64,000 bases of DNA from positions 15,564 through 79,563 of the forward strand of contig CAXBNN010000012.1 of the NCBI GenBank assembly GCA_963977135.1. The letters run 5' to 3'. Each line of letters starts with the position of its first letter. Position 1 is the stretch's first letter. Position numbers and translations under genes: made by a program. Source of the DNA: UBA2040 sp963977135 (GTDB lineage: Bacteria > Bacteroidota > Bacteroidia > Flavobacteriales_D > Crocinitomicaceae). Under the pieces are notes generated by a model, which saw only the letters and a program-made list of their open reading frames with translations, made no database searches and was not told the DNA's origin. Positions 37,795 to 46,537 of the stretch are shown here, in pieces.

Positions 37795-38985
37795 ATGCAA
37801 TTAAACTTTAGTACGGTCTCTGAACCATCTATTGCCGGAGCAAAATGGAAAGGTTTGTTTGATTTGCATTGGTCGAGATACCGAAGTTGGTTTGTTTCGG
37901 AACAAAATGAACAGACTCCGGACTTGCAGACTTCGCAGGACGCATTAAAGAAGTATATGCCAAAAATGTGGGCAACCTATGTTCACTTGTGCTCCATAAC
38001 CAATGCCGATCCCGTTTTGGCCCGTTTCTTAACAGGCTTTCAGCCGCCAGCTTACGTAAATGCTTGTGCACAGGCCGTTATAAAAGCAGACGAAATACAA
38101 TTGGTGCGCAACTACGATTATCACCCAGATTTACTTGAAGGGACTATATTATTAAGCAAATGGAATACCCACAAAGTAATGGGAACCTCCGATAGCATGA
38201 TTGGTTTGGTAGATGGAATGAACGACGCTGGACTCTGTTTATCACTCACTTTTGGCGGTCGAAAGGAAGTAGGCCACGGATTTGGAATTCCATTCATTTT
38301 GCGCTACGTTTTAGAATTCTGCTCGAATACTTCTGAAGCGGTAAAAGTTTTAAAAAGCATCCCTTCACATATGTCATACAATGTTACGATAGTTGACAAA
38401 AAAGGCACTTCCAAGACAGTTATGTTAGCGCCAGATAAACCGACATTGGTAACCAACGATGCATTTGCTACAAATCATCAAGGGGAAATAGATTGGCCAG
38501 AAAACGCTCACTTTAATCAAACCACAAAGCGATACAATTTCCTTAAAAATTATTTGAACACGAAAAATCTGAGTGCTAATGAATTAGCAAAAGCATTCTT
38601 ATACTCTCCGCTTTACACTACGAAGTTTACCGAAGGGTTTGGAACTTTATATACGGCCGTCTATCAGCCAAAAAACTTAATTATGAAAGTTCTATGGCTA
38701 GATCAAGCCATAGAAAGAAGCTTCGCTAATTTTAAGGAAGAACAGTTGCTTATATCATACAAATCCATTGATGAACCGGTTATACCATCTGACACATGGA
38801 AACCAGCTCATTTGGAAAGCATCGGATACAGTTGGCAGGCTGCAGTGCTTGATTCACTTGTGAATGGAATGATAGGGAAAAAGACAAAACGCAAGCAACA
38901 AGAATTGAGAGATCGACTAATGCCTAAGGGTGAAATTGCTTGGGAGGAAGTCGTTGAATATTGGAACGAACCTGTTGAATATTAA
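37795..38985 (+). CDS. C45-type autoproteolytic acyltransferase/hydrolase (Ntn hydrolase)
   Basis: 396 residues. The N-terminal-nucleophile Cys is probably Cys91 in VNACAQAV, followed by VRNYDYHPDLLEG; the preceding 90 residues would be a propeptide removed by self-cleavage. Later family blocks are GLVDGMNDAGLCLSLTFGG and TNDAFATNHQG. Relatives make or break amide bonds between acyl groups and amines. It lies between an ATP-grasp ligase and a semialdehyde dehydrogenase, so removal of an acyl group added by the ligase is a reasonable inference. Start is ATG 37795. Confidence 0.85.
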   Translation: MQLNFSTVSEPSIAGAKWKGLFDLHWSRYRSWFVSEQNEQTPDLQTSQDALKKYMPKMWATYVHLCSITNADPVLARFLTGFQPPAYVNACAQAVIKADEIQLVRNYDYHPDLLEGTILLSKWNTHKVMGTSDSMIGLVDGMNDAGLCLSLTFGGRKEVGHGFGIPFILRYVLEFCSNTSEAVKVLKSIPSHMSYNVTIVDKKGTSKTVMLAPDKPTLVTNDAFATNHQGEIDWPENAHFNQTTKRYNFLKNYLNTKNLSANELAKAFLYSPLYTTKFTEGFGTLYTAVYQPKNLIMKVLWLDQAIERSFANFKEEQLLISYKSIDEPVIPSDTWKPAHLESIGYSWQAAVLDSLVNGMIGKKTKRKQQELRDRLMPKGEIAWEEVVEYWNEPVEY

Positions 38986-39013
38986 TTTGAAGAATATATT
39001 AAGAACATAAAAA

Positions 39014-40369
39014 ATGGAATTTAAAAGCATTAACCCATACAACGGAGAAGAAGTCGGAACTTACAACGCCCTTTCCAAAGAAGCTTTAACGGAAAAATTG
39101 GAAAAAGGCCAACTTGCCTTCAATTCATGGAAAGAAGTACCTCTTGCAAAACGATGCGAATTGCTGATTAAAGCTGGTCAAGTTTTACGCGACAATGTAG
39201 ACGAATACGCCAAAATGATAACACTAGAAATGGGAAAACCAATTTCAGAATCTAAGGCTGAAGTCAACAAATGTGCTTGGGTTTGCGATTATTACGCTGA
39301 AAATGCGACAACTTTCCTTGCGGACGAAATAATTCCCACTGATGCTCAAAATAGTTTTGTAAGACATGACCCAATTGGAGGTGTTCTAGCAATAATGCCA
39401 TGGAACTTCCCTTTTTGGCAAGTTTTTAGATTTGCAGCACCTACATTGACTTCTGGAAATACAGGATTATTAAAACATGCACCAAATGTATTTGGTTGCG
39501 CTCAAATGATCGAAGAAGTCTTTGTGAAAGCTGGCTATCCTGAAAATGTATTTCAGAATTTAATTGTTCATCAAGACCAAACTGAGCAAATTATAGCTCA
39601 CAAAAGTGTTCGAGCAATTACCTTAACAGGTAGTGAAAGAGCTGGTGCGGCAGTAGCTCAATTGGCTGGAAAATATTTAAAGAAATCTGTCCTGGAACTT
39701 GGAGGTAACAATGCTTTTATCGTTTGGGAAGATGCAGATATCGATGCTACAGTAAAAACGGCTGTAACAGCTCGAATGCTAAACTGTGGTCAAAGTTGTA
39801 TTGCAGCAAAACGATTTATTCTAGTTGAAAGTATCTACGATGAGTTTGTGTCGAAATTTACGGAGGCTATTCGAAATCTAAAATCAGGCGATACTTTAGA
39901 TATAAATATACATGTTGGGCCGATGGCGAGACTCGATCTTGCAGATCAACTTCATGCTCAAGTAAAGGGATCAATTGCAAAAGGTGCGAAATTAATTCTT
40001 GGCGGTAAACAAAACGGCTGTTACCATGAACCAACAATTTTAGGAGATGTAACGCCAGGAATGCCCGCTTTCGATGAAGAAACTTTCGGGCCATTAGCTG
40101 CAATGATAAAAGCTAAAGATATAGATCACGCGTTTGAACTTTCTGAAAATTCAAATTATGGTCTTGGAGTAACCGTCTGTACTACAAACACTAGCAAAGC
40201 CTTAGAATGTGCTAGCAGAGTAAGTGATGCTGCATATTTCGTTAATGAACTTGTAAAATCAGATCCTCGATTACCTTTCGGAGGAACTAAACTTTCAGGT
40301 TATGGACGTGAATTGTCCAAAGATGGAATGATGGAATTCGTCAATCGAAAAACAGTCTATCTTAAATAA
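39014..40369 (+). CDS. NAD(P)-dependent succinate-semialdehyde dehydrogenase-type aldehyde dehydrogenase
   Basis: 451 residues. Landmarks are IMPWNFPFWQVFRFAAP, the cofactor-loop TLTGSERAGAAVA, Glu in VLELGGNNAF, and the nucleophile Cys262 in NCGQSCIAAKR. The short N-terminus and these motifs match the SSADH subfamily, which oxidises succinate or glutarate semialdehyde. It closes the cluster started by the omega-aminotransferase. A paralogue of almost equal length with the same Cys262 position lies in the island at 47502. It ends 11 bases before the convergent thioredoxin gene. Confidence 0.92.
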   Translation: MEFKSINPYNGEEVGTYNALSKEALTEKLEKGQLAFNSWKEVPLAKRCELLIKAGQVLRDNVDEYAKMITLEMGKPISESKAEVNKCAWVCDYYAENATTFLADEIIPTDAQNSFVRHDPIGGVLAIMPWNFPFWQVFRFAAPTLTSGNTGLLKHAPNVFGCAQMIEEVFVKAGYPENVFQNLIVHQDQTEQIIAHKSVRAITLTGSERAGAAVAQLAGKYLKKSVLELGGNNAFIVWEDADIDATVKTAVTARMLNCGQSCIAAKRFILVESIYDEFVSKFTEAIRNLKSGDTLDINIHVGPMARLDLADQLHAQVKGSIAKGAKLILGGKQNGCYHEPTILGDVTPGMPAFDEETFGPLAAMIKAKDIDHAFELSENSNYGLGVTVCTTNTSKALECASRVSDAAYFVNELVKSDPRLPFGGTKLSGYGRELSKDGMMEFVNRKTVYLK

Positions 40370-40380
40370 AAAGAAGAGCT

Positions 40381-40836
40381 TTATTTGCGCATCTCTGCAT
40401 GCAAGAGAAGATTGTCGCCAGTTTGATAACCAACAATATTCTTCACCAACTTACCATCACCATTGATGAAAAGTAAAGTTGGGTATGCGCGTACGCCGTA
40501 TGAACGAGATACGAACTCACCATCAGCATCTTTTTCAGCGTCGATTTTAAGGTTGATGAATTTTTCATTAAATACTTTTCCGACTTTTTCTTCCTGAAAA
40601 GGACCTCTTGCCATCATTTTACATGGTCCGCACCAAGCTGCATAAACGTCAATGAAAATTAGTTTATTCGTTTCTTTTGCAAGCTTTTTAGCTGCTTCAA
40701 GGCTCAAATTTTGAAATTGAATTCCATTACCTTCTTCGGCCGAAACTTCAGTTTTTGAATTTACTGTTTTATTAGAAAATGCGAAGCCAGTAATTGTAAG
40801 ACCAACCAGCAAAACACTAACGATTAACTTTTTCAT
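40381..40836 (-). CDS. Secreted thioredoxin-family protein
   Basis: 151 residues with a Sec signal (about 1-20) and a thioredoxin fold. The active site is WCGPC (Cys69 and Cys72), followed by the cis-Pro in VRAYPTLLFI. The shape matches DUF255/thioredoxin-7-type periplasmic proteins that reduce or isomerise disulphides. It is convergent with the dehydrogenase gene and divergent from menE. Confidence 0.88.
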   Translation of the reverse strand: MKKLIVSVLLVGLTITGFAFSNKTVNSKTEVSAEEGNGIQFQNLSLEAAKKLAKETNKLIFIDVYAAWCGPCKMMARGPFQEEKVGKVFNEKFINLKIDAEKDADGEFVSRSYGVRAYPTLLFINGDGKLVKNIVGYQTGDNLLLHAEMRK

Positions 40837-40938
40837 ATTTATTATTTATTTATTCGAATATAGGACATTTCACTATAGAACCCAATTCCAAGGAAAAACC
40901 TTAACTTTATTTCTCATTTAATCAAGATTCGTTCCAAA

Positions 40939-41952
40939 ATGTTTCAACTTACTTTTTCTCCTGAATGTTCATCTCAATCTGAGGTAGAAAATTTCATTAA
41001 GCAAGTAACTCTTGGGAAACCAATTGAATTACAAACTTCTGGATCAACAGGTACTCCAAAAATTCTCACCTATCCATCAAATCTACTTAGAAGATCTGCT
41101 AGAAAAACGAATGACTTTTTTGAGTTTACTAAAAAAACGCGTGCTTTATTGTGCTTGAACCTTAACGCTATCGCTGGTAAAATGATGGTCATGAGAGCCA
41201 TGGAAGGAGACTTTAACATTCACATAGTTACCGCAAGCAAACGTCCTTTGGAGTTCGTTGAAACGGAAATTGACTTTGTTGCCATGGTTCCTCTTCAACT
41301 TCGAGAAAGTATAAAACACGATATTGAAAAGTTGAAAAAGATTAAAACAATTTTGGTCGGCGGTGGTCCCATTTCAAATGAACTTCAAAAACGATTATTA
41401 AAACATGATTTGACGATTTATCATAGTTTTGGGATGACGGAAACTGTTTCGCACATTGCTTTAAAAAAAATTGGAAAAGAAAGTGACGAGGGATTCAAAG
41501 CATTAAATGGTGTTCACTTCTCGACAAAAGATGGCCAATTGGTAATACATGCTGAAGATTTGGGTATTGAAGATTTAGTTACCAATGATTTGGTGAACTT
41601 ACTCTCCCCTACTACTTTTCAATGGCTTGGACGTAAGGATTTTGTGATCAACTCAGGTGGGTACAAAGTTCACCCAGAGCTATTGGAAAATAGATGGTCC
41701 GAATTTTTAGAATTACCATTTTTCATTTGGAAAGAGCAAAGCGTGAAATGGGGTGAAAAAATTGTACTTTATATTGAAGGAACAGATTGGCCCACAATAG
41801 ACAAAAAGGAACTTTTACAGCGATTTAAGTCATACGAAATACCTAAAGCATACTATTTAATTGATGCTTTCGTTTATACTGAAACCGGGAAAATAAATCG
41901 CTTAAAAACAGTAGTACAAACATCCAAAATTCGACGTGAAGAAGCATTTTGA
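40939..41952 (+). CDS. menE: AMP-binding enzyme, probable o-succinylbenzoate--CoA ligase
   Basis: Activates o-succinylbenzoate with ATP and CoA in menaquinone synthesis. 337 residues, shorter than proteobacterial MenE but normal for Bacteroidota copies that lack part of the N-terminus. The phosphate loop TSGSTGTPK is at residues 33-41; further blocks are YHSFGMTETVSHIAL, WLGRKDFVINSGGYKVHPE and the catalytic Lys near the C-terminus (TETGKINRL). No other men genes are in the window, so the symbol rests on family resemblance. Confidence 0.8.
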   Translation: MFQLTFSPECSSQSEVENFIKQVTLGKPIELQTSGSTGTPKILTYPSNLLRRSARKTNDFFEFTKKTRALLCLNLNAIAGKMMVMRAMEGDFNIHIVTASKRPLEFVETEIDFVAMVPLQLRESIKHDIEKLKKIKTILVGGGPISNELQKRLLKHDLTIYHSFGMTETVSHIALKKIGKESDEGFKALNGVHFSTKDGQLVIHAEDLGIEDLVTNDLVNLLSPTTFQWLGRKDFVINSGGYKVHPELLENRWSEFLELPFFIWKEQSVKWGEKIVLYIEGTDWPTIDKKELLQRFKSYEIPKAYYLIDAFVYTETGKINRLKTVVQTSKIRREEAF

Positions 41953-42778
41953 TAATTTAGGATTGCCACAGTCTGCCAATCAAGCTGATGTAAAAAAAGC
42001 GTATCGCAAATTGGCGATGAGATTGCATCCGGATAAAAATCCAGACCCAAGAGCACCAGGTTTATTTGCCGAATTACAGGAATCGTATGATTATTTGACT
42101 GATTATCTTGACCCTAGTCGTCCTAAAACACTAAAGAAACCATCGGAGCTACGGAATGAGAAAACGAAAGAAGAACGAATCAAAGATGCACAAAGACGTT
42201 ACAAAGAGCAACAACTAAAAGAACAAAGAGCAACCGATAGGTATTTCAATAAACTCACAAATGGAACACGCTGGAAAATATATAGAATCGGCAGTATAGT
42301 GTGTGCTGTACTTTTTTTGGTTATTTCTATAGACTTAATACTTCCAAAATATAACGAAAAAGATCAATTTTCGGGTTGGTCAATTAAAGAATCTGGTGGA
42401 CTTATTTTAGACAATGTTCATCCTGTTTATCTTGAAAATTCAGGCAAATTTTTTATTGAAAAAGGTTTGTACAGTGATGTAAAATATCATTCAACAAATT
42501 ATGTTCAAAGAACTCGAATTCTTCATATACCAATGAAAATAATTCACCCTGTTGAAGATCAAATAAAAACCTATGAATTGGATTTTTCTTTCAGTTCCCT
42601 AATTCCTGTTTCTGTTTTATTTTTTGCGATGCCTGCAATATTGTGGTTTTATCGAAAAAAAACGCCGAATTTTTCCTTCATGTACTTATTTAGTTTGTAC
42701 GTGATTTTCCCTGTTACAGTATGGTTTTTGATTTCAGATTATCGCTGGTTGCACTTGATAACCCTAGGTTTTCTTTGA
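41936..42778 (+). CDS. DnaJ-domain membrane protein
   Basis: 280 residues starting at GTG 41936, inside the last 17 bases of menE, so it is translationally coupled. A J domain covers 1-65 with the HPD motif (RLHPDKNPD); a charged helix (about 75-110) follows, then three to four membrane helices (about 118-135, 205-225, 240-258, 265-280) around an extracytoplasmic segment. It probably recruits an Hsp70 to the membrane. The Zn-finger of full DnaJ is absent. Its stop abuts the end of convergent smpB. Confidence 0.82.
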   Translation: MKKHFDNLGLPQSANQADVKKAYRKLAMRLHPDKNPDPRAPGLFAELQESYDYLTDYLDPSRPKTLKKPSELRNEKTKEERIKDAQRRYKEQQLKEQRATDRYFNKLTNGTRWKIYRIGSIVCAVLFLVISIDLILPKYNEKDQFSGWSIKESGGLILDNVHPVYLENSGKFFIEKGLYSDVKYHSTNYVQRTRILHIPMKIIHPVEDQIKTYELDFSFSSLIPVSVLFFAMPAILWFYRKKTPNFSFMYLFSLYVIFPVTVWFLISDYRWLHLITLGFL

Positions 42779-43231
42779 TTATTGTTTCATCGCACGATCC
42801 ATGTCGCGTTTGTCATCTTTTGCCTTCAAGTCTTCTCGCTTGTCATACAGCTTTTTACCTTTGGCACAAGCAATATCAATCTTTGCCCAACCTTTTTCAT
42901 TGATGAAAATCTTTAAAGGAACAATGGTGTTCCCTTTGTCCTTCATCCATTTTTCAATCTTATTGATTTCCTTTTTATTGAGTAATAGTTTGCGGTCACC
43001 TTTAGGTTTGTGATGATAGAATGATGAATTCTCGTATGCGTTGATTGACATGTTACGAATCCAAACCTCACCCCTATCAAAAATACAGTAAGCTTCTAGA
43101 ATACTGGCTTTGTTGCTCCGGATACTTTTTATTTCTGTTCCCGAAAGCACCATGCCAGCAGAGAACGTCTCTTCCAAATGGTATTCGAAACGCGCCTTTT
43201 TATTCTTAATATTTACTTTATTATGTTCCAT
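42779..43231 (-). CDS. smpB: SsrA-binding protein
   Basis: 150 residues, full length. Binds tmRNA and brings it to stalled ribosomes. Characteristic blocks are NKKARFEYHLEETFSAGMVL, SGTEIKSIRS, AYCIFDRGEVWIRN and the Lys-rich C-terminal tail (KAKDDKRDMDR). The partner RNA ssrA is only 3 kb away at 46070. The gene abuts the convergent DnaJ-domain gene without any gap. Confidence 0.96.
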   Translation of the reverse strand: MEHNKVNIKNKKARFEYHLEETFSAGMVLSGTEIKSIRSNKASILEAYCIFDRGEVWIRNMSINAYENSSFYHHKPKGDRKLLLNKKEINKIEKWMKDKGNTIVPLKIFINEKGWAKIDIACAKGKKLYDKREDLKAKDDKRDMDRAMKQ

Positions 43232-43234
43232 AAA

Positions 43235-43873
43235 TTAGTCCGCTACGGACATTATTTGAGCTTTATCAGTACGCTTCACACCTATATAAAACATTACGAT
43301 GCAGGCTACCATAAATAAATGACTTAAATCGTCTTTGTTTAAAAACCGATGAATATTAATTTGTAACCCAAAAATAAAAGCTGAAGGCAGTAAAACTAAA
43401 ACTCCAAGCGAAATGTACTTCATTCCGACGTAATTCTTTTTAAATAACTTATAGGCAAGATATCCACAGAAAAACAAATAGGCTAAAGTTGTGTCTATAG
43501 CTACGAATAGAAATTTCTGGGTCGCAAACGCCAAAGTCAATAGTAATACTGATTTTATCAAAACAAAACGACGGAAATTAACTTGTTGTTTTTTATTTGG
43601 CCAAACGGATATCATTGCAAAAGAGGAGTAAATACCTGCTGAAATCCCTAAACTCCAACAAGGAAATTTTCCAGGTATTCCCCAATATTGATAAAACAAG
43701 TGTCCTAAACCGCCAAATAGCATTGAAATACCCAACATAAGATAAAACATTTTCCAATAATCTTGAAACTGGGTTTCGTTTTTTTTTAGTCTAAAAAAGG
43801 CGTAAAATGAAAAACTTGCAATCAACCAGTTTGTGACCAGCGCCATCGGCTCTTGCAGATTCAGGCCAAACAT
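43235..43873 (-). CDS. Seven-helix membrane protein (DUF6962-like)
   Basis: 212 residues from the ATG at 43873; an upstream in-frame start would add 25 residues but overlaps the recR leader. The protein has about seven hydrophobic helices and little else. The pattern EPMALVTNWLIASFSFYAF at the start followed by LFGGLGHLFYQ resembles Bacteroidota DUF6962 proteins, whose role is unknown. It lies 3 bases before smpB on the same strand, so the two are cotranscribed. Confidence 0.7.
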   Translation of the reverse strand: MFGLNLQEPMALVTNWLIASFSFYAFFRLKKNETQFQDYWKMFYLMLGISMLFGGLGHLFYQYWGIPGKFPCWSLGISAGIYSSFAMISVWPNKKQQVNFRRFVLIKSVLLLTLAFATQKFLFVAIDTTLAYLFFCGYLAYKLFKKNYVGMKYISLGVLVLLPSAFIFGLQINIHRFLNKDDLSHLFMVACIVMFYIGVKRTDKAQIMSVAD

Positions 43874-44019
43874 TTCAAATTCTATAATTTCCACAAAATC
43901 TTTATTTGGTCTGCAAATATAAGGGAATGCAAGCATTTCAAAAGACAAAAAATCAAAAAGTTACGAAGCTTATCACATTTGCGTTTTGGTGGATTTGTAG
44001 AATGATTAACTTTAGCCCA

Positions 44020-44631
44020 ATGAAAATTCCATCCAAATATATTGATGAGGCGGTAGACCAACTCTCCTCATTGCCCGGTATAGGAAAAAAAACTGCCCTT
44101 CGATTGGTATTGCAAATGCTCAACCGAAGCGAAAGTGAAATTGAGCGTTTTTCTCAGTCATTCATAGAGATGAAGCAAAAGGTTAAAAAATGTAGCTCAT
44201 GTGGTAACATATCCGACGCAGAATTATGCACCATTTGTGAAAATCCAGCAAGAGATCCATCTCAAATTTGTGTCGTTGAAGACATTAGAGACGTGATGGC
44301 TTTAGAGTCGACAAACTATTTCAAAGGTATATATCACGTTCTAGGAGGAATAATTTCACCTATGGATGGAATTGGACCTGCGGATTTAAATATCTCAACT
44401 TTGCTTCAAAAGTTGGAAACAGGTGAAGTGAAAGAAATAATTTTTGCATTAAGTGCCAATATGGAAGGTGACACGACTAATTTCTATTTGTATAAAAAGA
44501 TGGCTCCTTATGATGTCGCAATAACTTGTCTTTCTAGAGGTGTTGCTATTGGAACAGAATTGCAATACGCTGACGAGCTGACACTTGGGAGATCGCTTAT
44601 CAACAGACAGCCGTTTAAACTCAATGAATAG
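44020..44631 (+). CDS. recR: Recombination protein RecR
   Basis: 203 residues from ATG 44020, which matches the family's normal N-terminus (SKYIDEAVDQLSSLPGIGKK). The helix-hairpin-helix (SLPGIGKKTA), the four-cysteine zinc finger (CSSCGNISDAELCTIC) and the Toprim domain (VVEDIRDVMALE, HVLGGIISPMDGIGP) are in order. It loads RecA together with RecFO. A longer frame upstream to 43906 is not needed. The next gene, mscL, follows after 63 bases. Confidence 0.95.
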   Translation: MKIPSKYIDEAVDQLSSLPGIGKKTALRLVLQMLNRSESEIERFSQSFIEMKQKVKKCSSCGNISDAELCTICENPARDPSQICVVEDIRDVMALESTNYFKGIYHVLGGIISPMDGIGPADLNISTLLQKLETGEVKEIIFALSANMEGDTTNFYLYKKMAPYDVAITCLSRGVAIGTELQYADELTLGRSLINRQPFKLNE

Positions 44632-44694
44632 AATTTATTTTCTATTGCTAACTTTTGTTAAATTTGTTAAATAAACAATTAAAAACAAATAGAT

Positions 44695-45102
44695 ATGTTA
44701 AAAGAATTTAAGAGTTTCATCATGACAGGCAATGTGCTAGAATTTGCGGTCGCTGTTATTTTAGCAGGTGCTGTGGGACTAGTTGTCAACGGTTTTGTAA
44801 ATGATATCATGATGCCTTTCGTTGGTCATTTTGCAGGAGGGATGGACTTCGCGTCGCTACAAATTGTATTATCTCCAGATGTGCTTGACGAAGCCGGAGC
44901 AGTTGTAAAACCAGCAAACGCTATTCGTTATGGAGCTTGGATCAATGCTTTGATTAATTTGGTGATTGTAGGTTTTGTATTATTTATGATGATGAAAGCT
45001 CATTCGAAAACTAAGAAGAAAAAAGAAGAGGCTCCGGCTGCCCCAGCAGGTCCAACTCAAGAAGAATTGTTAGCTGAAATTAGAGACTTATTGAAAAAAT
45101 AA
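44695..45102 (+). CDS. mscL: Large-conductance mechanosensitive channel
   Basis: 135 residues, normal length. The N-terminal helix KEFKSFIMTGNVLEFAVAVI and TM1 (ILAGAVGLVVNGFVNDIMMP) are followed by a periplasmic loop, TM2 (INLVIVGFVLFMMMK) and a Lys-rich cytoplasmic bundle ending in EELLAEIRDLLKK. Opens under membrane tension to release solutes on hypo-osmotic shock. Confidence 0.95.
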   Translation: MLKEFKSFIMTGNVLEFAVAVILAGAVGLVVNGFVNDIMMPFVGHFAGGMDFASLQIVLSPDVLDEAGAVVKPANAIRYGAWINALINLVIVGFVLFMMMKAHSKTKKKKEEAPAAPAGPTQEELLAEIRDLLKK

Positions 45103-45125
45103 ATCCATTCTAGGAAATAGAAAAA

Positions 45126-45150
45126 GAGTCCTTCGGAGCTCCTTTTTTTT
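45126..45150 (+). terminator. Rho-independent terminator of mscL
   Basis: GAGTCC pairs with GGA(G)CTC around TTC, with one bulged G, followed by eight T. Confidence 0.75.
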
Positions 45151-45256
45151 TATTTGTATTTGTTCAAATCAAAAAAAAATGTAATTTCGTCAGGAATAGC
45201 GGAGTACGCTTGATTTTTTTATTAACAATGAAACACATTTCGTCAACGATTACATT

Positions 45257-45913
45257 ATGACAAGCATTTTTGTTGCCAAATTAGATTTTGGTGTCGACAA
45301 TCAACAACTTTCCTCACTTTTTGAAACATACGGAAAAGTAAACAAGGCTTCAGTAGCTTTGGACCGAGAAACGGGTAAATCTAGAGGATTCGGATTTGTA
45401 GAAATGCCTGATGATGGCGAGGCTCAAGAAGCCATTAAAAATCTAGACGGATCGGATGTTAACGGCAGACCTATTGCAGTAAAGCAAGCGGAAGATCGTT
45501 CTAACGCGCGTCCAACACCTCGACCAAGAGGTGACGAACCAAGACGAGATACAAGATCAAACGAAGGTTCCTCAGCTCCAAGAGAGTTCTCAAGACCTGG
45601 TTCCGATGACGCTCCTGCACCATTTGTTCCAGAAGTTGGAAAAGAAGTTCGGAAGAAAACTCCGAAAGCTCCAACAGTTCGTGAAAACGAAGGTCCTAAG
45701 ACAAAGAAAATGGAAGCTTACCGCAAAAGTGGTAAAGACAACGTTTATTTGGATGACGATGACGACTTCGATGAAGAAATTGATTTATTCGGTAGAGATG
45801 AAGACAATGATTTGGACGAAGACTACAGCAAATATCTTGTAAATGCTTCAGACGATGATGAGGAATACGATGATGAAGATTTCGAAGACGACGAATACGA
45901 TGAGGAAGATTAA
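45257..45913 (+). CDS. RNA-recognition-motif protein with long acidic tail
   Basis: 218 residues. An RRM occupies 1-80 with RNP2 (IFVAKLDF) and RNP1 (SRGFGFVEM). The middle (85-150) is Arg/Pro/Lys-rich, and residues about 160-218 are almost entirely Asp/Glu/Tyr (YDDEDFEDDEYDEED). Short RRM proteins are common in Bacteroidota and thought to act as RNA chaperones; this acidic extension is unusual and may mask the basic RNA-binding part or contact basic proteins. Monocistronic. Confidence 0.88.
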   Translation: MTSIFVAKLDFGVDNQQLSSLFETYGKVNKASVALDRETGKSRGFGFVEMPDDGEAQEAIKNLDGSDVNGRPIAVKQAEDRSNARPTPRPRGDEPRRDTRSNEGSSAPREFSRPGSDDAPAPFVPEVGKEVRKKTPKAPTVRENEGPKTKKMEAYRKSGKDNVYLDDDDDFDEEIDLFGRDEDNDLDEDYSKYLVNASDDDEEYDDEDFEDDEYDEED

Positions 45914-45942
45914 TTGTTAATTGACAATGGATAATTAACAAT
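45913..45942. repeat. Perfect inverted repeat after the RRM gene
   Basis: ATTGTTAATT and AATTAACAAT form perfect 10-base arms around GACAATGGAT. It may act as a weak bidirectional hairpin. A related TCAATTGTTAATCG occurs at about 46029. Confidence 0.6.
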
Positions 45943-46069
45943 TTACTGACTGCTCAAAATTTCGCAACGTCACATTTTAAATTTGCAACATAATATTTAA
46001 TATTAATTAGGAGTTACAATTGTTCTTTATCAATTGTTAATCGCTAATTTTACATAAACACAAATTTCT

Positions 46070-46468
46070 GGGGTCGTATTGGATTTGACAGCGATGGAGG
46101 TAGTTTAGTGTCAGCATGCAGAGCGTTGAAGTGAAGCTCTTAAATATCTTGCTCCAAAACATAATTGACAACACGTCATACGCACTTGCAGCTTAATTAA
46201 CGGAATGTTAATTTGCTTAATCTCAGTGAAGTTTAGTAACTAAGACAAGTACTCTCGCGAAGATTCCGTTCATTAATCTTTGCTTTTGAGAGTTCAAAAT
46301 TTTGATCTAGGTCTTGCGATGATTCTAAGCAAGTCCGAAACTTAGAATCTAAGTTGTGAAATTGGGTGTTCTTGTCCGTTTTCACAATCGAAAATTAATC
46401 AAGAAATAAGCATGTAGAAAGCTAGAATGCACATTGTTTGGACGAGGGTTCGAAACCCTCCGACTCCA
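46070..46468 (+). ncRNA. ssrA: Transfer-messenger RNA (tmRNA)
   Basis: Rescues stalled ribosomes with SmpB. The acceptor stem GGGGTCG (46070-46076) pairs with CGACTCC (46461-46467) including the G-U pair that marks alanine charging, and the T-arm GAGGGTTCGAAACCCTC is intact. The 3' CCA is not encoded, as usual in Bacteroidota. The tag frame ends with DNTSYALAA (46167-46193) and a TAA at 46194; I cannot fix the resume codon by eye. Its 3' end is repeated imperfectly at 61673, which marks it as an integration site. Confidence 0.95.
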
Positions 46469-46509
46469 CTGAAAGCCTTGTAAGTCATTGATTTACAAGG
46501 CTTTTTTTT
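46448..46509 (+). other. Left att-like repeat of the ssrA island
   Basis: From GTTCGA in the T-arm to the end of the terminator this sequence aligns with 61673-61736 (shared AACCCTCC, CGAC, AAAGCCTTG, AATTGATTT or CATTGATTT, CAAGGCTTTTT) with scattered mismatches and two small indels. Tyrosine recombinases commonly use the tmRNA 3' end as an attachment site. Confidence 0.65.
46472..46509 (+). terminator. tmRNA terminator
   Basis: AAAGCCTTGTAA pairs with TTACAAGGCTTT around GTCATTGAT, then eight T. Part of the sequence duplicated at the far end of the island. Confidence 0.93.
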
Positions 46510-46537
46510 ATTTCACTATCCGAAATATTTCAATTTT

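Noticed and set aside
45531..45842. Plus-strand frame inside the RRM gene
   Set aside because: Shifted frame of the Asp/Glu- and Lys-rich part; the RRM frame is clearly the real one.
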